The notes below the pieces were generated by a model. The model worked only from the letters and a program-made list of their open reading frames with translations. It searched no databases and had not been told where the DNA came from. The position numbers and the translations under genes are program-made. From the NCBI GenBank assembly GCA_963738575.1, contig CAVTWY010000004.1:930001-994000 (forward strand): a DNA stretch of 64,000 nt, read 5' to 3'. Origin of the DNA: CAVTWY01 sp963738575 (lineage in GTDB: Bacteria; Pseudomonadota; Gammaproteobacteria; Burkholderiales; Burkholderiaceae_C). Below, piece after piece: positions 1 to 10,149 of this stretch. Numbering within the stretch: position 1 is the first letter of the stretch; each line of letters opens with the position of its first letter.

Positions 1-752
1 GCACCCACCAGCATCGACGAGAGCCCAAAATAGGTTAGGTGGTTTTCGCGTTGCCCCGTGCGACCAAGCATCAACAGCGCCAGACCCAGCAGCACCAACG
101 CAAAGGTCACGATGCGCGCCACGTTGACCTGCCAAAACATGGCCGTATCAGCCACGTCTTGCAGCACGTCGGCGGGCCCGACTTCAATGGCTGACAACCA
201 ACCTGCCCGTTCGTCGGCCCCGACTTCTTGAATGGAATGACCCACAAGCTTGACGTCGATTTCGTTGCCTTGGGGGCGCAGCAGGGCGTTGGGCACGGCA
301 ATCAAGATGGGACGTCGGCAGCGAGGCGACACCACGCCCTGAAGGCTGCCCTTGTGGTGCATCACCTCGCCGTTGACGATGACGATGGCATTGCTGCACG
401 CGCGGCGTATCAGGATGGCAAGGCGTTCGTCTTGAGGAAGCTCAGGGCGATCAAATTTGGCGCGGTACCAAACAGGCGTGTTTTCGCGAGGGCGCGAGTT
501 GACCCAATCGTCGGGCAACTGCACCAAACGCGACGCCACACCAGTCGGGAAGTGCGTTGCCTGCCCCTCGCCGTCCACGGCAACAGCTTCAGGGATCACC
601 AGTACCGAAGTGGCCAGTGACGCTGGAAGGGCAGCCTGAGCGCCCAACGCAAACAGCAACCCCGCTGCCACCAAGACTGCAGCCACCCGGCGAGCCCATT
701 GGGTTGCGCGGCAAGTGATTGATTGACGGGACAGATGGCGTAACGGCGACAT
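1..752 (-). CDS. Membrane sensor protein with 7TMR-DISM-like extracytoplasmic domain (3' end beyond window)
   Basis: An open frame runs from an ATG at 752 leftwards off the window edge, so only the first 250 residues are visible. It starts with a basic stretch and a hydrophobic signal/anchor (about residues 23-42). A beta-rich extracytoplasmic region of about 150 residues follows, containing a WYRAKF strand typical of jelly-roll domains in 7TMR-DISM sensors. The first membrane helix (VTFALVLLGLALLML) lies near residues 215-232. Proteins of this shape usually have several membrane helices and then a histidine kinase or GGDEF domain, but that part is outside the window and the output domain is unknown. 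The gene is divergent from phoH, with about 80 bp between the starts. The family call rests on architecture, not on a catalytic motif. Confidence 0.6.
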   Translation of the reverse strand, partial: MSPLRHLSRQSITCRATQWARRVAAVLVAAGLLFALGAQAALPASLATSVLVIPEAVAVDGEGQATHFPTGVASRLVQLPDDWVNSRPRENTPVWYRAKFDRPELPQDERLAILIRRACSNAIVIVNGEVMHHKGSLQGVVSPRCRRPILIAVPNALLRPQGNEIDVKLVGHSIQEVGADERAGWLSAIEVGPADVLQDVADTAMFWQVNVARIVTFALVLLGLALLMLGRTGQRENHLTYFGLSSMLVG

Positions 753-832
753 GGCGAAGCGATTGTGCCGGACGGATTAAGGGCGACAATTCAGTTTGCG
801 CGCAACAACCACCAAACCGAGCAACCCGTCAC

Positions 833-1852
833 GTGATTCTTCGTCATGCCTTCGAGCCCTTGGACAATGCCCGCTTGGCGAGGCTGTGCGGGGCGTTGGA
901 TGAAAATCTGCGAACCCTAGAAGCCACCTTCAATGTGGTGGTCAAGCGGCGCCAAGGAAGCTTTTCGGTCGATGGCCGCAAGACAGACGCCGAGCGTGCG
1001 CTGTTGGCCTTGATGCAATTGCACGAGCGTGCCGCCCTTCGTGCTTTGGCGCCCGAGACGGTCCACCTGATCGTGACCGACGTTGCCAGTGGTGGGGGAA
1101 CAACCGTGCAAGCAAGGGCAACCAAATCGCTCCTGCGTGGGGTGGCCGCCCCGGCAGCCACAGAGGGCGAGGCTGAGCCGGTGCTGCACACCCGCCGCAG
1201 CGATTTGCAGGCGCGCACACCCAACCAGCGTGCCTACCTGCGCCAGATGCTGGCAAACGACATCACCTTTGGCATCGGCCCGGCCGGCACGGGCAAAACC
1301 TTCTTGGCGGTGGCATGCGCTGTGGACGCGTTGGAGCGCAATCAGGTGCAGCGCATTGTGTTGACCAGGCCCGCAGTCGAAGCGGGTGAAAGGTTGGGTT
1401 TTTTACCTGGCGACCTGGCCCAAAAAGTGGACCCGTACTTGCGTCCGCTTTACGACGCCCTTTACGATCTGATGGGGTTTGACCAAGTCACCCGCGCCTT
1501 TGACCGCGGCGTGATCGAGGTCGCGCCGCTGGCTTTCATGCGCGGGCGCACGTTGAACCAAGCGTTTGTGATTCTTGACGAAGCGCAGAACACCACACAC
1601 GAGCAAATGAAGATGTTCCTGACGCGCATCGGTTTTGGGGCCAAGGCGGTCGTCAACGGCGACACCAGCCAAGTTGACTTGCCCAAAAGCGTGGCAAGCG
1701 GCCTGATTGAAGCCGAGCGTGTGTTGGCCAAGGTCAAGGGCATTGCGATCACGCGCTTCACGGCCGACGACGTGGTGCGTCACCCTCTGGTGGCGCGCAT
1801 CGTCGAAGCCTATGAGCGCGAAAGCGAACGCAACCAGCGCTCGCATGACTGA
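833..1852 (+). CDS. phoH: PhoH-like ATPase
   Basis: A 339-residue PhoH-family cytoplasmic P-loop ATPase, associated with phosphate stress and RNA metabolism. The Walker A motif GPAGTGKT lies near residue 150 and a Walker B-type stretch (FVILDEAQN) near residue 248. The usual PhoH N-terminal segment (HAFEPLDNARLARLCG) is present. The frame is open further upstream to 719, but homology begins only at the GTG at 833, so that start is chosen; no strong ribosome binding site decides it. The stop overlaps the ybeY start by 8 bases, indicating translational coupling. phoH-ybeY is a conserved pair in proteobacteria. Confidence 0.9.
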   Translation: MILRHAFEPLDNARLARLCGALDENLRTLEATFNVVVKRRQGSFSVDGRKTDAERALLALMQLHERAALRALAPETVHLIVTDVASGGGTTVQARATKSLLRGVAAPAATEGEAEPVLHTRRSDLQARTPNQRAYLRQMLANDITFGIGPAGTGKTFLAVACAVDALERNQVQRIVLTRPAVEAGERLGFLPGDLAQKVDPYLRPLYDALYDLMGFDQVTRAFDRGVIEVAPLAFMRGRTLNQAFVILDEAQNTTHEQMKMFLTRIGFGAKAVVNGDTSQVDLPKSVASGLIEAERVLAKVKGIAITRFTADDVVRHPLVARIVEAYERESERNQRSHD

Positions 1853-2306
1853 GGCACAGCGTGTCCCACGTCGACACGGGTTGGTGCTGTCACTGCAACA
1901 GCCCGACGGACAGCACCGCGCCCATTTGCCCCGCAGACACGTGCTTCGTTGGGTGCACGCGGCGCTTGAGCGTGACGCTCAAATCACGATTCGCGTTGTG
2001 GGCCATGACGAGGGTTTGGCGTTGAACCGAAGCTTTCGAAAAAAAGCATACGCCACCAATGTTCTGACGTTTGACTATGCCCGTGAACCCATCGTCACAG
2101 CCGATGTCGTGCTGTGCGCGCCTGTCATCGCCCAAGAGGCCCGAGCCGCAGGCATCGGCCTGGCGGCTCATTACGCCCACATGGTGGTGCATGGTGTGCT
2201 GCATGCCCAGGGCCATGACCACGTTCGTGCAGCACAGGCGCGCCGCATGGAGTCCCTCGAGGTGGTGATTCTGGCGTCGTTGGGCATTGCCAATCCTTAC
2301 GCGTGA
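1845..2306 (+). CDS. ybeY: Endoribonuclease YbeY (16S rRNA maturation)
   Basis: A 153-residue single-domain metalloprotein of the YbeY family, which acts in 16S rRNA 3' end maturation and ribosome quality control. The zinc-binding signature reads HGVLHAQGHDH, with His116, His120 and His126 as ligands. The preceding SFRKKAYATNVLTFDY segment is the other conserved family block. The ATG at 1845 lies inside the end of phoH (overlap ATGACTGA), which fits coupled translation. Length is normal for the family. A frame open further upstream inside phoH is a shadow. Confidence 0.92.
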   Translation: MTEAQRVPRRHGLVLSLQQPDGQHRAHLPRRHVLRWVHAALERDAQITIRVVGHDEGLALNRSFRKKAYATNVLTFDYAREPIVTADVVLCAPVIAQEARAAGIGLAAHYAHMVVHGVLHAQGHDHVRAAQARRMESLEVVILASLGIANPYA

Positions 2307-2341
2307 TTGGTCGCAGGCAGCATGGGTGCCGCCCTTGACCA

Positions 2342-3442
2342 TCAGCCGCGCGACGTCAGGTAGCGCTTGCGCCAAAAGTGGAGCGCCAGCCCCACCGCCA
2401 CGGTCAGCATCAAGCCCGCTGCAAACCAAACCCCCCGGCTGTCGTGAATGAGTGGCAGGAAGTCAAAGTTCATGCCAAAAAAACCGGTGATCAAGTTGAG
2501 CGGCAAAAAGATGGCCGTCAACACCGTCAGGGTGCGCATGATTTGGTTGGTGCGATGCCCCAGAGCCGAAAAATGCATCTGCACGGCGGTCTCAGCCGTG
2601 TGCTCCAGGCGCCGCACGTGCGTCAGCACACGCTCAATGTGCTCGAGCACGTCACGTGAGCGGATGCGCAGCAGTTCGCGCTCGCGCCGCGCCAGCTCGG
2701 TGGTTTCAGCCGGCCATTCGTCGAGCCCGTCGATCCACTCTTGCACCGCGCCGCGTTGGTCCTCGCAGATGTCTTCCAGCGTGTGGAGCATGGTGCGCGA
2801 ATTGAGCAGCACCGACCAGTCGTGAAACTGGCTCCTGGGGCTTAGCAAGTCCTTTTGAAGTTCGGTCAACTGTTTCGTCAAGCGGCGTCGCAGGTCAAGG
2901 TAGCTGTCAACGATGTGGTTGACCATGCGTAGCATCAGATCGTCAGTGCTCAAGGGCAACCGGGCGGTGCCGCGAACGCTTTCGGCGCTGCTGGCGCTGC
3001 CTGCATAAGTTTGGGTTAGGCGCTGCGCAAAAAAATCGCTGACCATGCAGTCTTTGGGATGCACGGTTAGCAGCAGGCGTTCAAACACAGCAAATCCCAC
3101 CGGACTGGTATCAACCGAGGGCAAGGTGACGTTGGTTGGTTCGTCAACGGGCTCGCTGCTCAAGGCCAGCAGGCGCCGGAAGACCAAAAGATCGTAGCGG
3201 GACGTGCTGTCAAAGTGGCTTGGCAGGTGCGCGTTGTTCAGGTCAGAAACGTGCAAGTCGACCAATTGCCCGCCGGTGAGCTGCTGCAAGTTGTCTTGCA
3301 CCGTGGTGATCTGGGCTTCGAACGCGCTTTGCGACAGGCTCACCCACAAAAATCCTCGGGCAGGCAAGGTGGTCGGCATGCCGTCAAGCTCGATCACGCC
3401 ATCTGGACGGATGTGAAAGACGCGTTGCAGCGAATCCATCAT
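2342..3442 (-). CDS. CorA-family magnesium/divalent cation transporter
   Basis: A 366-residue inner-membrane channel of the CorA/ZntB superfamily. The N-terminal two thirds are a soluble, charged, largely helical domain. The C-terminus has two membrane helices separated by the signature GMN in GFFGMNFDFLP, followed by a short basic tail. GMN marks the selectivity loop of the pentameric channel. The ATG at 3442 overlaps the hemB stop as ATGA, so the two genes are translationally coupled. Whether Mg, Co or Zn is carried cannot be read from the sequence; the GMN loop and length favour CorA-like magnesium transport. Confidence 0.85.
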   Translation of the reverse strand: MMDSLQRVFHIRPDGVIELDGMPTTLPARGFLWVSLSQSAFEAQITTVQDNLQQLTGGQLVDLHVSDLNNAHLPSHFDSTSRYDLLVFRRLLALSSEPVDEPTNVTLPSVDTSPVGFAVFERLLLTVHPKDCMVSDFFAQRLTQTYAGSASSAESVRGTARLPLSTDDLMLRMVNHIVDSYLDLRRRLTKQLTELQKDLLSPRSQFHDWSVLLNSRTMLHTLEDICEDQRGAVQEWIDGLDEWPAETTELARRERELLRIRSRDVLEHIERVLTHVRRLEHTAETAVQMHFSALGHRTNQIMRTLTVLTAIFLPLNLITGFFGMNFDFLPLIHDSRGVWFAAGLMLTVAVGLALHFWRKRYLTSRG

Positions 3443-4452
3443 CGACTCACCAAGGCACGCGCCACGTCGCGCGCAAAATAGGTCAGCACGCCGTCGGCAC
3501 CGGCGCGCTTGAAGGCCATCATCGACTCCATCATCACCGCGTCATGATCAAGCCAGCCGTTGGCTGAGGCGGCTTTGAGCATGGCGTACTCGCCACTGAC
3601 TTGGTAGGCAAACGTGGGCATGGCAAAGGCGTCTTTGACGCGACGCACGATGTCGAGGTACGGCATGCCCGGTTTGACCATGACCATGTCGGCGCCTTCG
3701 CTGATGTCGAGGTAAACCTCGCGCAGCGCTTCGTCGCTGTTGCCTGGGTCCATTTGGTAGGTCTTTTTGTCGGCCTTGCCCAGGTTTTGTGCCGAGCCCA
3801 CGGCGTCACGGAAGGGGCCGTAAAAAGCACTGGCGTACTTGGCGCTGTAGGCCATGATTTTGGTGTGCACAGCATTGCTGGCCTCGAGCGCGTCGCGGAT
3901 GGCTCCGATGCGACCATCCATCATGTCGCTGGGGGCAACGATGTCCACGCCCGCAAGGGCTTGCACTTGGGCTTGCTCCACCAATACGGCCACGGTGTCG
4001 TCGTTGAGGATGTAGCCGCGCGCATCCAGAAGCCCGTCCTGGCCATGGCTGGTGTACGGGTCGAGCGCCACGTCGGTCAGCAAACCGAGTTCGGGGAAAC
4101 GTTCTTTCAGCGCACGCACCGCACGCGGCACCAGACCTTCGGGGTTGGTGGCTTCACGCCCATCGGGTGTTTTTTTCGCAACGTCGATGACGGGGAAGAG
4201 CGCCATCACGGGGATGCCCAAGCGCACACAGTCCTCGGCCACGGGCATCAATCGATCCAATGACAAGCGCTGCACGCCGGGCATGCTGGACACATCGTGG
4301 GCCTGGTCGGCACCGTCGAGCAGGAACACGGGGTAGATCAGGTCTTTGACGCTGAGCGCATTTTCGCGCACCAAATCGCGCGAGAAGCCGTCGCGACGCA
4401 AGCGCCGCGGGCGGCTTGCAGGGAAGGGTGGCAGTGGTGGGACGTTGGGCAC
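3439..4452 (-). CDS. hemB: Delta-aminolevulinic acid dehydratase (porphobilinogen synthase)
   Basis: A 337-residue cytoplasmic enzyme joining two 5-aminolevulinate molecules into porphobilinogen in heme synthesis. The two active-site lysines are visible: Lys205 in MAYSAKYASAFYGPFRDA and Lys260 in MVMVKPGMPYLD. The metal-site region reads ALDPYTSHGQDG. It is aspartate-rich without the cysteine triad, as in Mg-type rather than Zn-type enzymes. The frame is open up to 4659, but the GTG at 4452 has a GAGG ribosome binding site 6 bases upstream and gives a normal family length. The downstream CorA-type gene is coupled to it. The heme gene hemJ lies divergently upstream. Confidence 0.95.
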   Translation of the reverse strand: MPNVPPLPPFPASRPRRLRRDGFSRDLVRENALSVKDLIYPVFLLDGADQAHDVSSMPGVQRLSLDRLMPVAEDCVRLGIPVMALFPVIDVAKKTPDGREATNPEGLVPRAVRALKERFPELGLLTDVALDPYTSHGQDGLLDARGYILNDDTVAVLVEQAQVQALAGVDIVAPSDMMDGRIGAIRDALEASNAVHTKIMAYSAKYASAFYGPFRDAVGSAQNLGKADKKTYQMDPGNSDEALREVYLDISEGADMVMVKPGMPYLDIVRRVKDAFAMPTFAYQVSGEYAMLKAASANGWLDHDAVMMESMMAFKRAGADGVLTYFARDVARALVSR

Positions 4453-4586
4453 AGTGCACCTCGGCGTGGGGCGGCCAAGGTAGGGCGGTTGCGTCGCGGC
4501 GTTGGGCCTTGCGGCGCCTCTGTCGGGACATTCCCTGGCAGCAGGTTGAAGGCCCACTATTGCGTGGTGCCTCTGATAAAGTTGCA

Positions 4587-4696
4587 GCGGATGATAGCCG
4601 CAAGGCTGTCGCCCCTGCTTTTCCTCCCTGAGCAGGTGTCTTGGCGCTTCAGGTGACAAGACTTTCCGGCCCCGGTCCCCGACCGGGGCTCTTTTG
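4587..4696 (+). ncRNA. Candidate small structured RNA between hemB and hemJ
   Basis: Three successive inverted repeats lie in the gap between two divergent genes, outside any convincing coding frame. They are GCGG/CCGC (4587-4601), CCTGCT/AGCAGG (4614-4636) and a strong terminator hairpin (4669-4689) with a T-rich tail. A terminator at the start of a divergent region needs a transcript to end, since hemB runs the other way. A GATAAA element at 4575-4580 could be part of a promoter, but no well-spaced -35 was found. Alternatives are a hemJ leader attenuator, or a 5' end remnant of another transcript. It resembles no RNA family I can name. Confidence 0.3.
4669..4695 (+). terminator. Rho-independent terminator-like hairpin upstream of hemJ
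   Basis: A perfect 9-bp stem (GCCCCGGTC paired with GACCGGGGC) with a three-base CCC loop is followed by TCTTTT. The T tract is on the + side only, so termination is in the + direction. It sits 31 bases before the hemJ ATG and may act as an attenuator or end a small upstream RNA. Confidence 0.65.
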
Positions 4697-4725
4697 TGGG
4701 TTCACGCGGCGTTACGATCTCGCCC

Positions 4726-5148
4726 ATGTTGTGGATCAAAGCTTTTCATCTTATTTTTGTCGCCAGTTGGTTTGCGGCACTGTTTTACCTGCCTCGCATT
4801 TTTGTAAACCTGGCCCAGGTGCCCCAAGGCAGTGACGCCGAGCGGCAGCGCTTGCTTGGCATGGCGCGGCGATTGCACCGTTTTGGCGGCATCTTGATGG
4901 TGGTGGCACTGGTGCTGGGTGTTTGGCTGTGGGCGGGGTATGGGGTGGGGCGGCAACAGGCATGGATGCACGCCAAACTGGTGCTGGTGGTCTTTGTTGT
5001 CGGGTACCACCATGTTTGCGGACGCATGCTGAAGCAATTTGAGGCGGGCAGCATGGCGCGCAGTGAGCGCTGGTTGCGGATTTTCAATGAAGGTGCTGTG
5101 CTTCTCTTTGCCGCGATCGTGGTGCTGGTGGTCGTCAAGCCTTGGTGA
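4726..5148 (+). CDS. hemJ: Protoporphyrinogen IX oxidase HemJ
   Basis: A 140-residue membrane protein with four predicted helices. It starts MLWIKAFHLIFVASWFA and continues LFYLPRIFV, the typical N-terminus of the HemJ/CopD-like family that oxidises protoporphyrinogen IX in bacteria lacking HemG and HemY. A conserved histidine in helix 1 (His8) and the HAKLVLVV block in helix 3 fit the family. The ATG at 4726 is chosen over a start at 4696 because homology begins there. The neighbouring divergent hemB supports a heme role. The VanZ-like gene starts 7 bases after its stop. Confidence 0.85.
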   Translation: MLWIKAFHLIFVASWFAALFYLPRIFVNLAQVPQGSDAERQRLLGMARRLHRFGGILMVVALVLGVWLWAGYGVGRQQAWMHAKLVLVVFVVGYHHVCGRMLKQFEAGSMARSERWLRIFNEGAVLLFAAIVVLVVVKPW

Positions 5149-5155
5149 CTGGTGG

Positions 5156-6304
5156 ATGGATCTGCCCCCGCAACGAACCCCAGCAACCCATCGAACCAGT
5201 GCGTTGGCGTGGCTGCTGGTTTGGGCGCTGTTGATTGTCTACGCGAGCCTTTACCCTTTTGAGGGGTGGCGTCTGTCGGCTGGCACGTCAGCATGGCAGA
5301 TGTTGTCTCTGCCTTGGCCCCGGTGGCGCGTGCCCTTCGACGAAATCGCCAACTTGTTAGGCTACCTTCCCCTGGGCATGCTTGCCTGCTATGGGGCCAT
5401 GCGCATGGCGCGAAAATCCAGCACGGCTTGGGGGCTGGCCGTTTTGGTCGCGGCTGTGCTGTCTTACGCCGTGGAGGTGACACAGGGTTTGATGCCCATG
5501 CGTGTCCCGTCACTCAAGGACACCGCGTTCAACGTCACGGGTGCAGCCATTGGTGCTGCAATGGCGGTGGTGCTGATCGACAGCGGCACGCTTTCGCGGA
5601 CGCGCACGGCGTTGGACACTTGGTTCGACCGGCGGGGCGCCTGGTCCTTGATGCTGCTTCTGTTTTGGCCGGTGGGCCTGCTTTTCCCCTCGCCTGTGCC
5701 GCTGGGCTTGGGGCACGGCCTGGGCGCGCTGGCGGTTTGGTTTGAGACGGTGGTCGAAGACACGCCACTTCAGGCGTGGGTGGGCGGGTGGTTGACTGCG
5801 GTGAGCGGCGGGCAGACGGTTGGTGAGGCCCTTGCCACCCAGCATGAAATTTTCATCGTGGCGTTTGGGCTGCTTGCCCCGTGTTTGGTGGCCTACGCAA
5901 CCACCCATGGGGCATGGCGCCGCGTGGCGTTGGCGCTGGGCGCACTTGGGCTCGCGCTGTTGGTGACCACGCTGTCGGTTGCGCTGACGTTTGGCCCGGA
6001 ACACGGCCTTGCGTGGTTCACACCTGCCGTGCTGAAGGGCCTGGCGGCAGGGTTCAGTTTTGCCCTGTTGTGTGTCGCCATGCCTGCGCGGGAGGCGGCT
6101 TGGTTGGGCGTTGTGGTGGTGGTGTGCCTTGTGGGCGCCGTGTCGATGGCGCCTGCAGACCCGTACTACGCCGCGTTCTTGTCAACGTGGGAACAAGGCC
6201 AGTTCATTCATTTTCACGGTGCTGCGCAGTGGGTGGGATGGTTGTGGCCCTACGCGGCGCTGGTGTGGTTGGTGTCGCGCAGCTTTCGAATGGCGCGCTT
6301 TTGA
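5156..6304 (+). CDS. VanZ-like family membrane protein
   Basis: A 382-residue polytopic membrane protein with about ten hydrophobic segments. The N-terminal half matches the VanZ-like pattern: a first helix ending YASLYPFEGWR, then DEIANLLGYLPLGMLACYG, and a later YAVEVTQGLMPMRVPSLKDTAFN block. VanZ was named for low-level teicoplanin resistance, but the molecular role of most relatives is unknown. The C-terminal half is extra membrane sequence seen in long proteobacterial members. The ATG at 5156 follows the hemJ stop by 7 bases, so the two are probably co-transcribed. The frame upstream inside hemJ is a shadow. Confidence 0.75.
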   Translation: MDLPPQRTPATHRTSALAWLLVWALLIVYASLYPFEGWRLSAGTSAWQMLSLPWPRWRVPFDEIANLLGYLPLGMLACYGAMRMARKSSTAWGLAVLVAAVLSYAVEVTQGLMPMRVPSLKDTAFNVTGAAIGAAMAVVLIDSGTLSRTRTALDTWFDRRGAWSLMLLLFWPVGLLFPSPVPLGLGHGLGALAVWFETVVEDTPLQAWVGGWLTAVSGGQTVGEALATQHEIFIVAFGLLAPCLVAYATTHGAWRRVALALGALGLALLVTTLSVALTFGPEHGLAWFTPAVLKGLAAGFSFALLCVAMPAREAAWLGVVVVVCLVGAVSMAPADPYYAAFLSTWEQGQFIHFHGAAQWVGWLWPYAALVWLVSRSFRMARF

Positions 6305-6342
6305 TAAGTTAGCTGGCCGAACGAGCCGCAACCGCCTGACCG

Positions 6343-7749
<1,407 letters not shown>

Positions 7750-7876
7750 GGTGGATTATCGGTGGCGTCGGGCAAACCGGCTTTGAAGGCGTCTTAACAG
7801 CCAATTAACGCCGTGTTTCATTGGCATCACGCTAGGAAGGCCGCGTCAGAGAACACTGACTTCTACAATCGACGGC

Positions 7877-8203
7877 ATGAGTTACTACAAGCGCCACATC
7901 TTCTTTTGCATCAATCAGCGCGAAAACGGCGAAGCCGCGTGCAGCGATCACAACGCCAAAGGTGCCTTTGACCATTGCAAGGCCGCCGTCAAGAAAGCCA
8001 ATCTCAACGGCCCTGGCCAAGTGCGGGTGAACAAAGCTGGGTGCTTGGACCGATGCGCAGGCGGGCCCGTGGCAGTGGTCTATCCCGAGGGTGTTTGGTA
8101 CAGCTTTGTGGACGATCACGACATTGACGAGATCGTCGAATCGCACCTGAAAAACGGCCAGGTGGTCGAGCGCTTGCGCTTGGCACCCGAGGTGGGCCGT
8201 TGA
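7877..8203 (+). CDS. Thioredoxin-like [2Fe-2S] ferredoxin
   Basis: A 108-residue protein of the thioredoxin-fold 2Fe-2S ferredoxin family, related to the NuoE C-terminal domain. Four cysteines have the expected spacing: Cys11 in FFCINQR, Cys22 in AACSDH, Cys56 and Cys60 in GCLDRCAGGPVAVVYPEG. The cytoplasmic electron-transfer partner is unknown. The stop overlaps the start of the next gene (TTGA), and the pair is conserved as ferredoxin-hydrolase in many betaproteobacteria as far as I recall. Confidence 0.85.
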   Translation: MSYYKRHIFFCINQRENGEAACSDHNAKGAFDHCKAAVKKANLNGPGQVRVNKAGCLDRCAGGPVAVVYPEGVWYSFVDDHDIDEIVESHLKNGQVVERLRLAPEVGR

Positions 8204-8859
8204 AGGCAGGCTTGACCACAGTGAACGCCCAAACCCAGCGACACAGCACGCCCGGCCCGGTTGGCGACTTGGAGGTCACCATCGACGAACCCGTTGGGGT
8301 GGCGCAAGGAACGGTGGTGCTCTGCCATCCGCATCCCGTGCACGGGGGCACCATGGACAACAAGGTGGTTCAAACCTTGGCTCGCACTTGGGTGCAGGTA
8401 GGGTGGCGAGCGGTGCGGTTTAACTTTCGCGGGGTGGGCGCGTCGCAGGGGCAATGGGACGAGGGGCGTGGTGAAATAGATGACGCGCTGGCGGTGGTGG
8501 CTGCGCATGCCCCAACGACGTTGCCTTTGGCGCTGGCTGGGTTTTCATTCGGTGGTTTTGTGGCGTCGCAGGTTGCGGCACGCCTGGCACCCGGCCGTGT
8601 TGCGGCACCACTGGTGTTGGTGGGCCCTGCCACGCAAAGTTTTGATGTGGCACCGGTGCCACCCGGCACGTTGGTGATTCATGGTGAGCACGACGATGTG
8701 GTGCCTTTGTCGGCCACCCTCGACTGGGCCCGCCCGCAATCGCTGCCGATCGTGGTGGTGCCCGGTGGTGGCCATTTTTTTCATGGGCAGCTTGGACTGT
8801 TGAAGTCCATCGTGTTGCGTCACTTGGGGTCTGCACCCGGTGGCGCGCCACCGGCCTGA
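8200..8859 (+). CDS. Alpha/beta hydrolase (dienelactone-hydrolase-like)
   Basis: A 219-residue soluble alpha/beta hydrolase. The oxyanion region reads LCHPHPVHGGTMDNKVV, the nucleophile elbow GFSFGG, the acid region HGEHDDVVP and the final histidine GGGHFFHG. This matches the COG2945-type predicted hydrolases with a GFSFGG serine. The TTG at 8200 has a GAGGTGG ribosome binding site just upstream and overlaps the ferredoxin stop. A GTG at 8221 is an alternative start, 7 residues shorter. The substrate is not known. Confidence 0.8.
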   Translation: MKAGLTTVNAQTQRHSTPGPVGDLEVTIDEPVGVAQGTVVLCHPHPVHGGTMDNKVVQTLARTWVQVGWRAVRFNFRGVGASQGQWDEGRGEIDDALAVVAAHAPTTLPLALAGFSFGGFVASQVAARLAPGRVAAPLVLVGPATQSFDVAPVPPGTLVIHGEHDDVVPLSATLDWARPQSLPIVVVPGGGHFFHGQLGLLKSIVLRHLGSAPGGAPPA

Positions 8860-8882
8860 TTTTTGTTGATTTGGGATCTTTC

Positions 8883-10070
8883 ATGACGGATTGTTTGTTG
8901 ACGATGGCGCGCCGCGCTGTTTTTGGTGTTGCCCTGGTCGTGTTGGGCCTGGGGGCAACGCTTGCCCAAGCCCAGGCGCCCCAAGCCCCCGACGTGGCAG
9001 CCAAGCAGTGGATCTTGATGGATCTGAGCACCGGGCAAACGTTGGCCGAGCGTGAGGCAGACACGCCCAGCGACCCGGCCTCGTTGACCAAACTGATGAC
9101 GGCCTACGTGGTGTTTCAGGCCTTGCGTGACAAGAAGATTTCGCTGGAGCAGCCCATGGCCGTGAGCGAGCGCGCCTGGAACGAGCGCAAAGGTGACCCG
9201 TCGCTGATGTTCATCAACACCACCATGCGGCCCACGGTGGACGAGTTGCTGCGCGGCATGATCGTGCAATCAGGCAACGACGCGTCGGTGGCTTTGGCCG
9301 AAGGTGTCGCGGGCTCGGTCGAGGCGTTTGTCGTGTTGATGAATCGCCAAGCCGAGACCTTTGGGTTAAAAAACACCACCTTCAAGAACGTTACCGGCAT
9401 GAGTGAAGCAGGTCACCGTTCCACCGCGCGCGACATTGGTGTGATTGCGGGCAAGGTGATTCAAGACTTCCCCGACCGCTACCCTTACTACGCCATCAGG
9501 GAGTGGACGTACAACAAGATTCGCCAGGACAACCGCAACTTGCTGCTGCGCCGCGACCCGACGGTAGACGGCATGAAAACGGGCTACACCGAGGCCGCCG
9601 GTTACTGCTTGGTGGCCAGCGCCAAGCGCGATTTCCCCAACGGGGAGCGCCGATTGCTGAGCGTGGTGCTGGGCACCGCGTCGCGCGAAGCGCGCGCCAG
9701 CGAAAGTCAAAAGCTCCTCAATTGGGGCTACCAGTTCTTTGACGCCTACAAGCTGGCCGAGGCCGGCAAGCCCTTGGCAACGGCGGAGGTCTGGAAAGGG
9801 AAAGAGCGCACCGTCAAATTGGGGGTTTCAGCCAAAGGCTCCTTGATGATTGCCGTTCCCAAAGGCGAGGCTCAAAAAATGCAAAGCCGCGTTGAGCGCA
9901 GCGACCCCTTGGTGGCCCCGCTGGCATTGGGCCAAACGGTGGGCAAGCTGGTGGTCAGCACGGCCGCCGGCACCAAAGTGGCCGAAGTCCCCTTGGTGGT
10001 GCTCGAAGCCGTACCCGAGGCGGGCCTGTTGGGCCGCGCTTGGGATTCCATTCGCCTGTGGATCAAGTAA
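8883..10070 (+). CDS. dacC: D-alanyl-D-alanine carboxypeptidase (PBP5/6 type)
   Basis: A 395-residue periplasmic enzyme that trims the terminal D-alanine of peptidoglycan stem peptides. It has a signal peptide ending near LAQAQA, the SxxK motif SLTK at residues 67-70, an SGN motif (IVQSGNDASV) and the KTG motif (GMKTGYT). The C-terminal domain ends with an amphipathic helix (LLGRAWDSIRLWIK) like the membrane anchor of PBP5. The ATG at 8883 is chosen over a TTG 12 bases upstream. The following genes (D-amino acid aminotransferase, ybeD, lipB, lipA) form a typical Burkholderiales order. Calling it dacC rather than dacA is a convention. Confidence 0.92.
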   Translation: MTDCLLTMARRAVFGVALVVLGLGATLAQAQAPQAPDVAAKQWILMDLSTGQTLAEREADTPSDPASLTKLMTAYVVFQALRDKKISLEQPMAVSERAWNERKGDPSLMFINTTMRPTVDELLRGMIVQSGNDASVALAEGVAGSVEAFVVLMNRQAETFGLKNTTFKNVTGMSEAGHRSTARDIGVIAGKVIQDFPDRYPYYAIREWTYNKIRQDNRNLLLRRDPTVDGMKTGYTEAAGYCLVASAKRDFPNGERRLLSVVLGTASREARASESQKLLNWGYQFFDAYKLAEAGKPLATAEVWKGKERTVKLGVSAKGSLMIAVPKGEAQKMQSRVERSDPLVAPLALGQTVGKLVVSTAAGTKVAEVPLVVLEAVPEAGLLGRAWDSIRLWIK

Positions 10071-10149
10071 TGTCGCGGTTGTGCCGATGCCGTTGGGTTG
10101 ATGCGAGGGGTGCGTGCTCGGCCCCCGTTTGTTTTTAAGGCTGATGACC

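Noticed and set aside
4453..4696. 6S RNA between hemB and hemJ
   Set aside because: The hairpins do not form the long rod with central bubble of 6S RNA, and the gene context is wrong for it.
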